A stretch of 64,000 nucleotides of DNA from Moringa oleifera. Lineage: Eukaryota; Streptophyta; Magnoliopsida; Brassicales; Moringaceae. The position numbers were made by a program, and so were the translations under genes. The notes below the pieces were generated by a model. That model made no database searches. It was not told where the DNA came from and saw only the letters and a list, made by a program, of their open reading frames with translations. The stretch's first letter is position 1. Every line of letters starts with the position of its first letter. The DNA is taken from assembly GCA_021397835.1 (NCBI GenBank), contig JAJFZO010000049.1, positions 9,553,001-9,617,000 on the forward strand, read 5' to 3'. Positions 48,480 through 61,024 of the stretch are shown in pieces.

Positions 48480-49825
48480 TAAACACAACAAAGATATCAT
48501 CAAAAGTCGCAGAAACATATTTCAAATTTAGAAAAATAACAAAAACAATGATAAATAATTACTTACCGTGTTTTTTTCATTAAGGCCATTTTTGATCATT
48601 TTTAAATACAGAGAAAAGAGGTGCCAAAATTTCATTCATCTCCTAAACATATCAGATACTTGGATTTATCTTTGTAAATACAATCAATATGCTATTCAAA
48701 GCCTCCTAAAATATGAGTGGCACACATTAGTTAGCCACATCACTTAAGTATGATTTAATATTCAGACTAAAAGCAAAAAGTAAACCTAATGAGATTTTGC
48801 AAATAAGAATTTCGTAAAGAAAAAGTGCATGTCTGGATGAGTGCGCTTCACATCTCGATCAATATGTTACATGATCTCTGTGTCCTACAGAATCCTAAAG
48901 TTGTGGTTAGAAATCTCACAAGAATGGCTCATACTTCCCTCTTAATACCACTATAATATAGAACCAATAGAATAAGACTTTCTTTAGTGATAATAACCAC
49001 TAACACCATTAACCACTAACATCATAGACCTCCCTCCAACTGTAATGCCTAAAACAGTAATAAAACTGCAAATTCATCAAAATAAATATACAAAGTGTGC
49101 AAGCTTTAACCTAGGCAACCTCTATGCTTATGATTAACAGCTCGGTCACCTGCAAAAAAATCATATGAAAATGTAAGGTCTCATGAGGTAAGAGAATTAT
49201 TATTGTAGATGGGATGAAAAACAGCAGCAAGGCTAAAATCCTGTTAGGGATGCATATTAACTTGTCAAGCACAATGAAGGAAATAATGTTGTCAGAGAAG
49301 CAAGTTTGATTACATATTACAAGAAAGATTACCAAAAATTATAAGCTTCCACAGACAATCGTTCTATTTTACCAAGGATTCCTACACACACCTAATGATT
49401 AGAGATCTGGTGAAATTCCCATACTCGATAGGTTTTCTTTCTTAGATCAAAATATATTATGATGCATTTGTAATGAAAATGGAACTTCCCCATATCCACT
49501 ATATAGTTCTCGAGAGTGCAATTCTTTATCATCTACAAGATCATTTTGATGATAAACAATTACATCTAAGATGAAGGCTAAAAGATGAATTCAATAATAT
49601 TTATGCAGTTTACATATGTGATGATCATAGTGTCTCAATTCAATGCATCATTTATTACAATCATTGTAATGCACTCAAACAAGAATCTGTTAAAGAATCA
49701 ACTCTAATTAGAACAAATTTTTCTCAAAAGAAATCTCTCATTTCATTGACTTAAAGAAATTACCATTCCATTTGTTGAATGTTTTTCAAGGAACTACAAG
49801 AGAAGAAATAAGCAGAGGAAAAATT
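48480..49825. other. single-copy-looking DNA, no gene supported
   Basis: Base composition is less extreme than in neighbouring blocks. On the minus strand a poly-T/cag acceptor-like site precedes GTGACCGAGCTGTTAATC (about 49,150), but no protein family is recognisable around it. A 74-codon minus frame at 49,111-49,335 is hydrophobic and unrecognised. Confidence 0.4.
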
Positions 49826-50195
49826 GAAACAATAAAAAACAATGTTCCATTGAATTATAGGAAATAGCAAGCCGCTAGTTCCTTATTTTCTACGATCTTC
49901 TCGCGACCAGAGAGAAAGGGAGTAAGAGATAGCACGTCAATAGTCAAATTAGAAGAAATAAGTAGAGGAAAAATTAAAACAATAGAAAATGATGTTTACC
50001 TCCATTGAACTATAGGAGATAACATGCCGATGACTCTTCATTTTCTACAATCTTATCACAAGTAGAGAGAAGGAGAAAAAGATAGCAAACTGTCAAATTA
50101 CCTTGTAGGAGATAGCACGTTGGCTCTTCATTTTCTACAATTTTCTCGCGGCCACAGAGAGAGGGAGCAAGAGATGTGCAGCATGCCAATGGAGA
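49826..50195 (+). repeat. irregular ~85-165-bp tandem repeat, three copies
   Basis: Copies start with ttgaattataggaaatagca (about 49,852), ttgaactataggagataaca (about 50,015) and ttgtaggagatagcacg (about 50,104). Each continues with cttcattttctac.at.tt, ctcgcg or a variant, and agagagaaggga. The first interval includes an extra piece with agaagaaataagtagaggaa that is also present upstream at 49,801. Not coding. Confidence 0.85.
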
Positions 50196-50334
50196 GATTG
50201 TAACTGTAATTAAAGTTAAAACGTTGGGACACTATATTTATTGCACTTTTGGTTCTAACAGTGTGTGCGAGTGAAGGACCTAGTACTATTTTTGAGAGAT
50301 TTTTGGAAATTTAAATTTAGCATCCCAGCATCTT

Positions 50335-50808
50335 AGTGGCTACCTCTCTCTCGCATTGGTTTCTTTCCCTCCAAGCCCAGATTGGTCTTGCAGGTCTTCC
50401 ATTTCAGCCTCTTTCCCTTTAGGTCAGGTACTAAAAAGATTTTTAAGTTAAATTCTCTCCCTCCAAGCTCGATCCAGGCCTACATAGTTTTTCAATTCAA
50501 CCTCTCTCACTTTGGGTCAAGTAGTGGAAAGAATTTTAAGGTTTGATTTCTCTTCCTTCAAGCTCAATCCTACCTAATTCAGGCCTGCATGATTTTCCAG
50601 TTCAGCCTCTCTTCCTTTAGACCAAATAATGGAAAGATTTTTGAGCTTTGATTTCTCTTCCTTCAGACCTAATTTGGCCTAATCCATGCATGCATGAATT
50701 TTCAGTTCAGCCTCTCTCCCAATGGGTGAAGTAATAGAAAGATTTTTAGGCTTTGATTTCGCTTCCTTTAGGCCCAATCCGGGCCTACATGGTTTTCCAA
50801 TTCAATTG
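50335..50808 (+). repeat. ~100-115-bp minisatellite, four to five copies
   Basis: Units carry ttcagcctctctcc (near 50,403, 50,503, 50,601 and 50,706), then gtaatggaaagatttttagg, tttgatttctcttccttcag, gcccaatccgggcctacatg and gttttccaattca. Units differ by small insertions. GC content is higher than in the flanks. Origin unknown. Confidence 0.9.
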
Positions 50809-50899
50809 TATTATTTCATCAACAAAACTTATTTTATTGATCGGATCCATAATTATCAGTGGCTTTGGGGTTGAATGAGTTAGAAAATAAGAGATGTAT

Positions 50900-53110
50900 G
50901 GCTAATTTAAAATAATTCAAGAAAAATCAAATGAAATAAAAATAAAAAAATCAAATGTAATAACATCCAAAAAATTCAAAGAAAATTAAAAAAAATAGAA
51001 GATTAGAAAAATTAAAAAAAGAAAAAAAATTAAGACTAATTTAAAATAATTCAAGAATCAAAAAATATAATATAAAAAATGTTTAAAAAAATAATTTTGA
51101 TTTGAATTGAACTTTTAAAAAATGAATTAAAAATACAATAAATCAAATAGTAAAAGAAAAAATACAACAAAAAATCCAAAATAAATTAATAAAATTATGT
51201 AAAAATTAAATAAAATTAAAAAATTAAATGAATAAAAATGAAAAATAACAAAAACCTAAAAGCCAAATAAACTAATAAAATTACAATAGGTTGGTGTGAC
51301 CTAATATTTTTTATTTCGCTAAATTAAAATAGTCAAAGATAGCAATATAAAAAATCATTTACGTATTGGAATTTATATTTTTTATTATTGAGAAATTAAA
51401 AAAAAGGTAAGATCACTTGAGATAAATTTGTAATTTAAAATGAGACATTTCTTTAAAGGCAAGAGAAAGAGATCAGAAAAAATAACATCAAATTATTCTA
51501 CTAGCAACCATAAATATATTCTCCAAATTTTTGCTCATAAAAAATTAAAAAAAGAAAAAAAATCAAAATTAAAAAAATCAAAAAATACAAAATAAAAAGA
51601 ACAAAAATACGAAAAGCAAAACATATAACTTTTTTTCAAAAAGAACAAATAAAAAATATCTAAAAACTCAAATAAAAAAATCTAAAAAAATAAAGTTACT
51701 AAAAGAAAATTAATAAAAGAAAATCTAAAAATACCCAACAAAATAAAAAAATAAATGTAAAAAAAATTTAAAAGCACAAAAAATCAAGACAATATATATA
51801 TAGCATAATAATAAAGAAACAAAAGTCTTTGCAAAGCAAGAAATAGATTTTTATTTAAAAAAGAAAATAAAACATAAAAAATATATCAAGAAAAATCATA
51901 CAAATAGAAAAAAATCAAAAAAATAAAAATGAAAAAAATAAAAGAAAATCCAAAAAAATTCAAAGAAATAAAATATAATTGAAAAAATATTAGAAAATTA
52001 AAAATATTAAAAAAGACAAAAAAAATAAACTGATTTAAAAATAATTCAAAACAATTGTAGAATTCTAAAATATTCTATTGAAAAAAATTTAAAATAATTT
52101 TTGATTTGCATCGATCGTTTAAAGAAAAATGAAATAAAAACACAATAAATGAAATAGTAAAAAAATACAACAAAAATAAAAAAATCCAAAATAAATAAAT
52201 AAATAATGTAAAAAATAAAATCAAATTCAAAAAATCAAATGAATAAAAAATAAAAAGTAAAAAAAAGCTAAAACCTAATAAACTAACAAAATTAGTGAGA
52301 TATAATATTTTTTATTTTGTTGAATTAAAGTAGTCAAAAATAATAATAACGAAAATCACTTATATATTTAGAACTTGTATTTTATATTATTGAAAAACCA
52401 AAGAAAGGTAATATCACTTTATATAATTTTGTAACTTAAAATGATACAATTTTCTAGAATCATAGAGATTAGAAAAAAATAACATAAAAATGTTTTTTTA
52501 GTATTCATAAAGATATTATCTAACTTTCTTTATTAAAAAATCTAAAATAAATGAAAAAATAAAAATATTTTAAAAATAAAAAAATAAAACACAAAAGAAA
52601 AGAATAAAAAATTTAAAAAATAAAATACAAAAATATAAAAAATTTTAAATTTTTTTTGAAAAATAAAAGAATATAAAAAGGTTAAAAAAACCAAATAAAC
52701 TAAAAACAAGACAAGAAAAATAATGTTACTAAAAAATAGGAGAAAGAAACTAAAAGTACCTAAAATATAAAAAAATTTAAAACTCCAAGTAACATAAAAA
52801 ATAGAAAAATATTTAAAAAAATTTGGCATAATCAAGATAATACATATATAAAAAAGATAATAGTAAAGAAACAAAAATATTTCCAAAGCAAGAAAATAGA
52901 TTTTGTTAGAAAAAAGTAAAAAATAAAAAATAAAACTTAAAAATGATAAAATATATATCAATGAAAGCCAAATGAAATAAAAATAAGAAAAAATGAAATG
53001 TAATCAAATCAAAAAATAATAAAAAATAAAAATAAAAATAAATTGAAAATAAAAAATACTTAAAAAAAAAAGAATGATATAACTATATAAAGGATAAGAA
53101 TAAGTAAAAA
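50900..53110 (+). repeat. A-rich dispersed repeat family, block 3 (two ~1-kb units)
   Basis: Anchors of the family occur twice: gacctaatattttttatttc (51,299) and gatataatattttttatttt (52,299); taaattaaaatagtcaaag and gaattaaagtagtcaaaaat just after; and ctttgcaaagcaagaaatag (51,829) and ttccaaagcaagaaaatag (52,880). Spacing is about 1.0 kb. The same anchors are in the inverted-repeat arms. The long hydrophobic minus frame at 52,542-52,961 is a translation of A-rich sequence and not a gene. Confidence 0.8.
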
Positions 53111-55125
53111 AAGAAAACCTAAAGGGCTTACTTGGTTGATGACCAGCACTACCAGAACGAGTCGTACCATCAACATAACAAAAGAATATGGGAGACTTAA
53201 CATAATGGCATCTTTTGTTTAAACACAATATCATAAGAAGTTAGATGAGCGATTATCTTAAAAGCTTACACTGTCTAGGAAGGGCCTTACTTTAATCGAT
53301 TAACCTTTTTAGGATTTTTCAAACTAAAGTTATTTGTTTGAGTTTTAGGAGACCCAGTGCTTGCTTGTAATTCTAGTTTCAATTCTATTTCAGTTTTGGG
53401 AAACAAATTATGCTTGTTCTGTCACTAAGATGCATGGCACTTAAGGAATGAATGTTTAGTAGGCTTGGTATATATGTTTTTAGTCTACATTCCATTAATT
53501 TAAACTTTGAAAACAAATTAACTCTTACCATAGCTTTTTCTGTGATCTTTGACTAGAGGCTTGTGTTTTTTTTTTAATCAAATAGATGTCAGTGTTTCTA
53601 ATGTAAGCCTGACAATAATTCTTTATATATTCTTGAATTGAACCACAAAAATAGAAGGCCCAATCTGGTGCCATGAATTTTGAATTTGTTTATATCTAGT
53701 AATAAGAATGGTTATCTACCTTTGAATAAATTAAATAAATTTTGCATGTGATGATTTAGTATGGGAGATTTTACATTGTTTCAGGACCACCAAAAATATG
53801 ATAAATATTTTTGCAGTACACTGGCAAATATGATGAATTCATGAGCTACTTTTACTACTATTTGGCATAAGAAGTTTTTTCATGCATTGTGATTTGTGAA
53901 AGTGGAGTTAAGTGTCCCAAGTGGTAGCAAATACTAAACTAGTGAAGCATGGATTGAAGCATGGATTGATGAGTATTTGGCTTGCCATGTTCTCAATCTT
54001 GCCACATATAGATATTTTACACATTTGTAATATATCCTTCATTTTTATTATTTTTTCTTGTTTATTGGCTATTACTCTTTTTATATTTAATTAATTAATT
54101 TAACTTGTTTTATCTTTTCACTAACATATTTTAGTGGATAAAATTTCAGCATTTTCAATTCCATTTGTCATAGTTCCTTTAAGTTTTTTCTTTTCTTGTT
54201 TTCCTCCTTGGAAAACTCTTTTGACATGATGCATTCAACCATTTTTAATATTATTCCTTGTAACACTTCTACCAAGCCTAAATTTCTTATTTATCACTTG
54301 TGATTACTCTGAAGGTAGAATATTGACTACATCATATGGCTACATAGGTGGTCATGAAGGGAAAAGCATGTATAACTGGTATCTTCATGAGGTACATACA
54401 TTTAGACTATCAATGTGGTTCATGAATCATATTATAGACTAGTAGAGTTTTAAACTTCCATCATAGATTTAGTTGTTTTGAACAACATTATTATTCTAAA
54501 AATCAAAAGATTAAGTGTATATATCATAGATACTTTGGCACTTGGTTCGTTCTTGTCTTCTTTTTTATGAATATATTCTCCTTGGTAAGACAATCCTTTT
54601 TGATGGGATTAAGAGGTTGAATTTCAAAAAAGCTAGTGGCTCTTTATTGGCTTGTTTCCCATAAACTTTATGGATCTTTATTCCTTAGTCTCAAATGCCA
54701 TTTGTGTTACGGAATGTTGACAATAACTCAAATCTAATTTAAAATCTGTTTGTAGAGCCTAATTGAAATTTTAATTAAAAATCTCAATAATATCTATAAG
54801 AAATTCAGCTTTTTCTTGTGAAAATATTTCCTTAAAATTTGAAGAATTTGCATAAAAACTTACAATTCCAATAAAAATTCTTATAAAAACTTTTCCTTTA
54901 GTATTCTTTTTGTGAGATGTATATTTTTCCCACGAAATTATATTCTGTGAGAATTTTTTCAGAACATTCTAATGAAAATTTCATTGAAAATTTAAGTATT
55001 ATCATATAATATATATATATATATTTAAAATAATAAAAAAATAAAATTACCACGATTTTTTTTGGAAATAGAATTTAGCTTTGATAAAAATTATATCATA
55101 ATTTTTTTAAAAATAATTAATAAAA
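53111..55125. other. unrecognised single-copy-looking DNA
   Basis: GC content rises relative to the preceding A-rich block. A 76-codon minus frame at 53,004-53,234 (with YVDGTTRSGSAGHQPSKPF) and a 60-codon plus frame at 53,912-54,094 were inspected and not recognised. A short TA run lies at about 55,006-55,024. No terminal repeats visible. Confidence 0.4.
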
Positions 55126-55360
55126 TATTACTAAGGGGCAATGTCCGTGACAATGTTTTAAAAATTACCAAGAAAAACTTTCCGTGACATTGCTAAAACG
55201 TGAAATAACATTGCCATGAATTGCATTCCGTGACTACTTTGGAATCATAATTTAAAAATATATTATAAATTTTTATTATTTATAAATTTTTTAATTTATA
55301 TATATCATAATTTTTAAATAATTGTCATGAAAATATCTCATGACAATTTGAAAATTGATT
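55126..55360. mobile_element. possible DNA-transposon end with repeated CCGTGAC / GTCATGA motifs
   Basis: ggcaatgtccgtgacaatg, tttccgtgacattgc, aaacgtgaaataacattgcc and ttccgtgactac recur within about 100 bp. An opposite-sense pair (attgtcatgaaaatatctca and tgacaattt) follows near 55,320-55,350. Short subterminal repeats of this GTGAC kind are typical of plant CACTA elements. However, the diagnostic CACTA terminus and a target duplication are not seen, so this is only a possible element edge. Confidence 0.3.
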
Positions 55361-55626
55361 ATTAAAATATTAATTTATATTGCTTTATATTTTCAATGAA
55401 CATATTTAATTAAAATATAAAAATAAATATATATTCAATTTTATTCATAATAATTAATAAATAAACATTTTTATAAATTAGTTAACTTAATAAATACATA
55501 TTTTCATAAATTAATAAAACAAACAAAAGAATATAAACATTACATTAAATAACAAATTATCATATTTATTATCAAAATGCACTATATTTACATAAAAGGT
55601 TCAAAACCAAAAATAAAATCAAAATT

Positions 55627-55655
55627 AATCTAATCTAATCTAATATAATCTAATC
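55627..55655. repeat. (AATCT)n short tandem repeat
   Basis: Four to five copies of taatc/aatct, with one interrupted by taatata. It overlaps the stop of the acidic frame that follows. Confidence 0.9.
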
Positions 55656-55745
55656 ATCTTTTATCTCATTATCATCGCGATTATCACCATTTTCATCATC
55701 ACCATTGCCATCCGATCTGTCATTCAATTGCACACAAGCAAGAAA
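55650..55745 (-). pseudogene. acidic C-terminal-like frame, family unknown
   Basis: The minus strand reads LNDRSDGNGDDENGDN, then RDDNEIKDD and TAG. An acidic D/N/E-rich tail like this is unusual in random AT-rich DNA. The codons are mixed (gat/gac, aat), and tgaatgacag just upstream could be a splice acceptor. Its position next to a possible DNA-transposon end suggests a transposon protein tail, but no conserved domain supports this. It could also be a degenerate trinucleotide-like run (atc/acc). Confidence 0.25.
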
Positions 55746-57990
55746 GATTATCGTTGTCTATAACCAAAAAAATTAACAACAAAATTAATTTAACTTTAAT
55801 TTTTAATATACTTAATTAAAATAATTATCAAATTAATAACCAAAAAAATTAAAAATTAATAACTTCAATTAAAGCTTTAAAATATTTGATGTACATATAA
55901 TAATTTTCATGTTTATATAACCAAAAAAATTTATAAAATATTATACATTCCTATTTTTCAATCAAAAAATTTTAACTTATAATATTATCAAGATCACCAT
56001 GAAACAAATTAACAAAAATGTCATGATTTTCAACTAAAAAACAAAATTATAAAATACTCTATTTGTCACAAAACCTTAGTACTTTAAACAATTTCAATCC
56101 TTTCTTCTCTCAATATTTTTTACCAAAAATATAGAAAGCAAAATTTTAAAAAGACAATTCACGTAATAATCACTTTGCATGGCAATAACTGATACTTAAA
56201 TCAACTAATTACAAAGCATTTTCCACAATGCAATATAATGAGTAGTATTATGCTATTGATAACGTTAATCAATAAAGTAAAGGAACATTGAATCACAAAC
56301 AATCCCTGGTGCTTGGTTAGCCTTCTTTTGATGGTCAAGTGGCAAGTGTTTCTTGTTCTTGTATGCCTCCCTCAATGTAGTCTTCCTCTTACTCTTATGT
56401 GAAATCACAATATGCCTCCCTTAATGTAGTGTTATTATTCTTCTATAAAATCACAATCAAGACCCATTCAATTGATAATCTTACCACCTTGTTGCAACCA
56501 TACAAATATCCAATTTCATTCTTGGACATATGCACAAGTCTTATGAAATAGATATTAAACATAAAAACACCTTTCATTGGTACAATGGTTTCACATTCAT
56601 GAACAACCTCAAAATTACAAACCCATATTAGAAATTTAAAGGAAACATAAATTGAAAAAATTAACCCTTACTAAACAAGAAAGTTAGGAAATCTATAACC
56701 AACCTAGACATAAAAAGATTAAAAAATCTTTGTAATTCAATCTAAAGCCAAACAACCATTATTCTGGTAAAATAAAAAATAAAAAAGCCAAAGATCCGCA
56801 GTTACCTTTAAAAAAATGATAATAAATTAAAACATTTGTGTTATTTCTTTATGAAAAAAAAAGGAAAAACCATACCACATCAAAATTGACCATCCCCAAA
56901 GACAAAAGTTTTAAAAAGAAAAAAATTAAAAATAAAATAATTACGATCCCGCATAATTCGTGGGGTAGTACATCATTCATTAAATTTACATACATTCTTA
57001 GAAAGTCCTATATGAAATTATTTGTGAGAATATAGTATTATCACACTGAGTATTAGTTTATATACGAAGTTCAAAGCATCATGCAACTACTAGCTTTCCA
57101 AAACCAAGAAATATGCAAGATAAAATGCCCATGAATTGAATTAAACCTTACCGTGCTGTCAAAAGATGTACTTAGCAACTGGCTTCCATCTCGACAAAAG
57201 GTAAGACTCCTAACACTTTGATAGTATGCCCATTCAAAACGATGCAGGCATTGATCGATTCTTATATGTCAAATCTGAGAACATTATTAGAATCATAGTT
57301 TACCTGCAGTTAATTATCCAATGTCCATGTTTCAATTAATATCATTATTCATGAACCAAAACGCCAACTAGCTCTAGAAAATATCATCAATAATGATGAA
57401 TTAAAATTATTCATATACAAAGTTTTAACTAATTCCACTTCATATGATTATTACTTCATCGAATATTACATAATTGAAAGAGAAAATGAAATTAATGCTT
57501 GATGTTAGTAGATGATTCTTCAATATGATCAAATATATGTAGTATACTAATAGTAAATTAAAATTTTCTAAAACAATCTAAAAAACAAATTATTACATTA
57601 TTTCATTAACTAAAATATTTGTGATTTTATCTTTAATGAATTTATCAGTAGCATTATTGCCCCTTAATTATTTTAATACATTAACTTTTAAAATTTCAAA
57701 GATCTAATCCATTCAAATGTATATACTTGATTTAACCATTTTCATACAAAATCATAAGAAGTAAGATTTGATCATACACCAATTTCAAACTTGTTGATAT
57801 CTCTAAACGAACCAAATTAGTTGCATTACCTCACAAAAAGCATATCTATAGTTTCACCTGCCACTTTCAAACCCGTAAGCACTAAGAAGAAGAAAACCTT
57901 ATATGCTCTAGATGATAAGAACATAATAAACATTGCATTTATATTTTTTAAGCTGATAAATAAAATAAATGAAAAAAAAAACATCTTCAT
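55746..57990. other. unrecognised DNA, no gene supported
   Basis: At 56,290-56,430 the minus strand gives a short basic stretch (RKTTLREAYKNKKH) that looks coding but has no recognisable family and no continuation. The word tatgcctccctcaatgtagt is repeated with small changes at 56,361 and 56,410. The rest is AT-rich. Confidence 0.4.
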
Positions 57991-57991
57991 G

Positions 57992-58001
57992 GTTAAAACT
58001 A

Positions 58002-58059
<58 letters not shown>

Positions 58060-58060
58060 C
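57992..58060. repeat. (TA)n microsatellite
   Basis: A ~68-bp TA run with one tac interruption near 58,016. Open frames of IYIYIY on both strands pass through it and are artefacts. Confidence 0.95.
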
Positions 58061-58305
58061 ATGCTGGCTCCGACGCAAATATTAAATGTACTAAGTGATA
58101 TGGAAGATTTAATGCATATGGTCTTTAAATCTAAAATAGTGGATAATGGAAGCAACATTTGACAATATTCGCATCTCAAATTAAAGGCTAAAGAGTTTAC
58201 TGAACTGAAATTGTAGTTTGCTTCAGCAGAGTGATGTTGGAATTCCAATGCGAACCTTTTTATAACTTTAGTGAAAGATCCAACATTAGAACAATAAGCA
58301 AACAA
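58061..58305 (-). other. minus-strand open frame with coding-like composition, unidentified
   Basis: From 58,305 the minus strand reads MFAYCSNVGSFTKVIKRFAL, then EFQHHSAEANYNF and on to NICVGASML, before the TA run. Residue use is mixed and not the F/I/L-rich pattern of A-rich shadows, so it may be a relic of a real exon. No motif or family recognised; no splice sites that decide its ends. Confidence 0.25.
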
Positions 58306-59990
58306 ATGTAGGATATTATAAGTGGCTATATGTCACTCGACCTCATAACAGAATAAGTTGAAGCATGATATATAAGCAACCCAAATCACAATAATAAGTT
58401 AAAAGTTCAAGGCCAGTACAAAAAACTACTACATCACAAATCTAGTGATTTTATGATTGCTTCATAAAAAAATATCACTTAGATTTTACTTTGCAGGTGC
58501 AAACTCCAATTAAAACAAGAAAAGGCTTGTTAGCAAATACATTTTAAGCTTGACAGCTAGTCGAGGCTAACCATCACCTTTACATTCTCGTTAGTTGCTC
58601 CAACATCATCTTAACTGGGAAGAGAAAAGATACTTAGCAAAAAGAGTTTTCTATTTTTAATAACAATTAGAAGCCATTGCATAGCAAACAAAACATAAAT
58701 TGAATTAAAAGATTCATGCACATCATTCCAAAATACCAAAACCAAAAGTCCATTTTGCAACTTAGCCAATTTTTTGATCTTAATTAAAATTTACAAGAAG
58801 GAAGAAGATTTGAAACGAAGAGAGTATTATACTAGCTTTCTAGGCTACAATTTCTATCAAGTCATGAAACAACGTATATAAATACTTCGAGCCAAGTGCA
58901 TATTTCATCATTTACATTATTCATCCTCTTCATCTTATAACTCATCAAAACCAAATAATATAAAAGACACCAAAATTTAAAATAAATTTACTAACGCAAA
59001 ACGGATCCTTAGAGATTATTCGTGTAGTTGTCATCAAATTAGATAATCAGATCTCAAAGGTTTCATGCCATCACAAAAACATCCTACCTTACTCTATCAA
59101 GCCATGTTGATTGATTCAATGATCATCAAAATAAGCAACAAAAGAAAAACTGAGAAAACTTTGAAAACATGAATTTAGTGAAATAAGAAAACAAAAATAA
59201 AATGGAATAAAGCCTCAAAAGGATTTAGTAAGAACTGATTCACTGTACCTAATAAAAGTTATCTAAAGTGACTTAACTTCTCCATACAAATAATGTTTTT
59301 TCTGCAGCTACAGGGCAACAGTGACGAAAGAAAGGAGTGATGACAAAGGCAGCGAAAGATAAAAGAAATAATAGTAACTGAATTTCACTTGTGGGTTGTA
59401 CTAGAGAGATGGCTTGGGAGAAAGGTTGTGTAAGAAGATAAGGAATGACTAGAAATCCCTGCATGATGAGAAAGAGAGATTTTATATACGTCATATTCAT
59501 AAATCAAAAACGACGTGTGTTTTGATTGAATTTCTCCATATCATTTAACTGTTAAAAGTAATATGTTAAGAATAAAAATATAGATAATATTTATAAAAAT
59601 TTGATTTTATTTATAATTTAAAAATATACTTATTTGTAAAGATCTTTATTTTTAAAATTTAACTTTCCAATTTTTTATCACATCTTTACTTAATTAAAAT
59701 ATTATAAATATATAATTTTTTACAACTATAAATACCTATATATATATATAAATTTTATAATTCATCAGATTACTTGCTTCATAAACAAACAAAAAGTGGC
59801 ATACAGTTTTTCAAAATATAGTGATACAACATATCCAGGACAAGATCAGTAGAAGCCAACTGTTATGCATGGAAATAAGCCAGACAAGGGTAATTTTGCT
59901 TTCTTTCATGTTAAGAACAACTCTTTTTGTCAGTGCCTAGTGAGAGTCTATTGAATCAATCTTCATCATTATGATATTTCCCTTATGTTA
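58306..59990. other. intergenic DNA, one unassigned GC-richer patch
   Basis: At 59,273-59,500 there is a 75-codon minus frame with a hydrophobic centre (LLLFLLSFAAFVITPFF). On the plus strand the same stretch has tttttctgcag before ctacagggcaacagtg, an acceptor-like site. Neither gives a recognised protein. The remainder is AT-rich. Confidence 0.4.
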
Positions 59991-59992
59991 CA

Positions 59993-61020
59993 TTTCCGTT
60001 GACACAAGAAACAAGCTCCGCTTCAGATGATTTCAATGGCAATCTCTCACACACTCTGGAACCAACAGGAAGAAGCTTATACTGTCCAAAAGCTAGAGTT
60101 TCTCTGAGCTTCTCATAGTTCCATCTCTGCTGAACGTAGATGACAGCCAAGAAGAATTATGGTAACAGGTATGACGATATCTCCATGCTTGGAGTAAAAA
60201 TCAAGACTTGGATCGACAAGTTTGTTTGCAATATTAAAGTTTGACTGTTTGATGCTAATGAAGCATAGTTTTCCAAGTGGTTTGTAATCAATCTGCCACA
60301 TAAAATTACCAATGACTTGAGGAAGCAAGAAAAGATCTTGAACAAGACCAATGCACTCTTACAGTGCAGTTGGAACTAGCTGCAGCATTTTATGTACCTC
60401 TCTGTTTCAAATCATCAATGGCTAGTTTTCATGGAATGAACAATCAGAACAATTATATACCCGATCACATGTATGGTTGAGATAATAAAAAGAACTCGTC
60501 TATCGCTTGGAACACAGTGTGATTTACGAGGGCTTCATGTAAGCAATTTGATACAAGATTCTCACACCTTCTAGCAAAGCCTCAGAGTTAGGATAAACCA
60601 CACCATCACCAAAATTTTCAGAGTGTTATCAATCATATAAAGTCACTGATTCTTCTGGAGATTGTAATATGGCATTTCATATGATTCAAAAGCTTTCCTT
60701 TTAAAAGGAACCTCTGCGCTGGTGATCAGAAGGAGACTGTACCTAACAGCTTGAACACCCAGTATTACAAGAAATATGAAAGGAACAGAATCCAAATCAT
60801 GGCTGATATGAAAGAGTTGGCTTAAGATGCAAGCTATTGTGAATCAAAGTGTCAAAATCCGAAGAATTCCCTCAAGACCCCTGCAAAAGAGAATGTCTTT
60901 CCGCTGCTTCCTGTACATAATGGGAAGAGTCATCAGCCTAATTGTCCTAGAATAGAGAGGATCGTCTTCAGTTCTTTGCCTGGCTATAGAAATGGTAACC
61001 ATTGGATTGATTAACCACTG
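59993..61020 (-). pseudogene. DUF2921-type multi-pass membrane protein, C-terminal pseudogene
   Basis: Minus-strand order: from about 61,002 MVTISIARQRTEDDPLYSR, IRLMTLPIMYRKQRKDILF and GLEGILRILTL; stop TGA (60,844-60,846); FTIACILSQLFHISHDLDSV, PFIFLVILGVQAVRYSLLL; then ESYEMPYYNLQKNQ and TGA (60,643-60,645); LYMIDNTLKILVMVWFILTL; TAG (60,571-60,573), TGA (60,562-60,564) and a further TGA; VPSDRRVLFIISTIHVIGY; then GLVQDLFLLPQVIGNFMWQI and LDFYSKHGDIVIP; a frameshift near 60,150; YVQQRWNYEKLRETLAFG, QYKLLPVGSRVCERLP; and the natural-looking TAA at 59,993. This order matches the transmembrane C-terminus of plant DUF2921 proteins as I remember them; function unknown. The conserved VRLLPHVYDYIR stretch after WQI is replaced by unrelated residues. 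No introns are visible. Heavily decayed. Confidence 0.65.
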
Positions 61021-61024
61021 TGCT

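Noticed and set aside
52542..52961. 139-codon hydrophobic minus-strand frame
   Set aside because: Composed almost only of F, I, L, Y, S and V from A-rich plus-strand DNA. Related blocks are not open in the same frame; a shadow of the A-rich repeat.
57821..58162. Open frames with long IYIYIY strings on both strands
   Set aside because: They cross the TA microsatellite, which is open in every frame; no flanking conserved motif.
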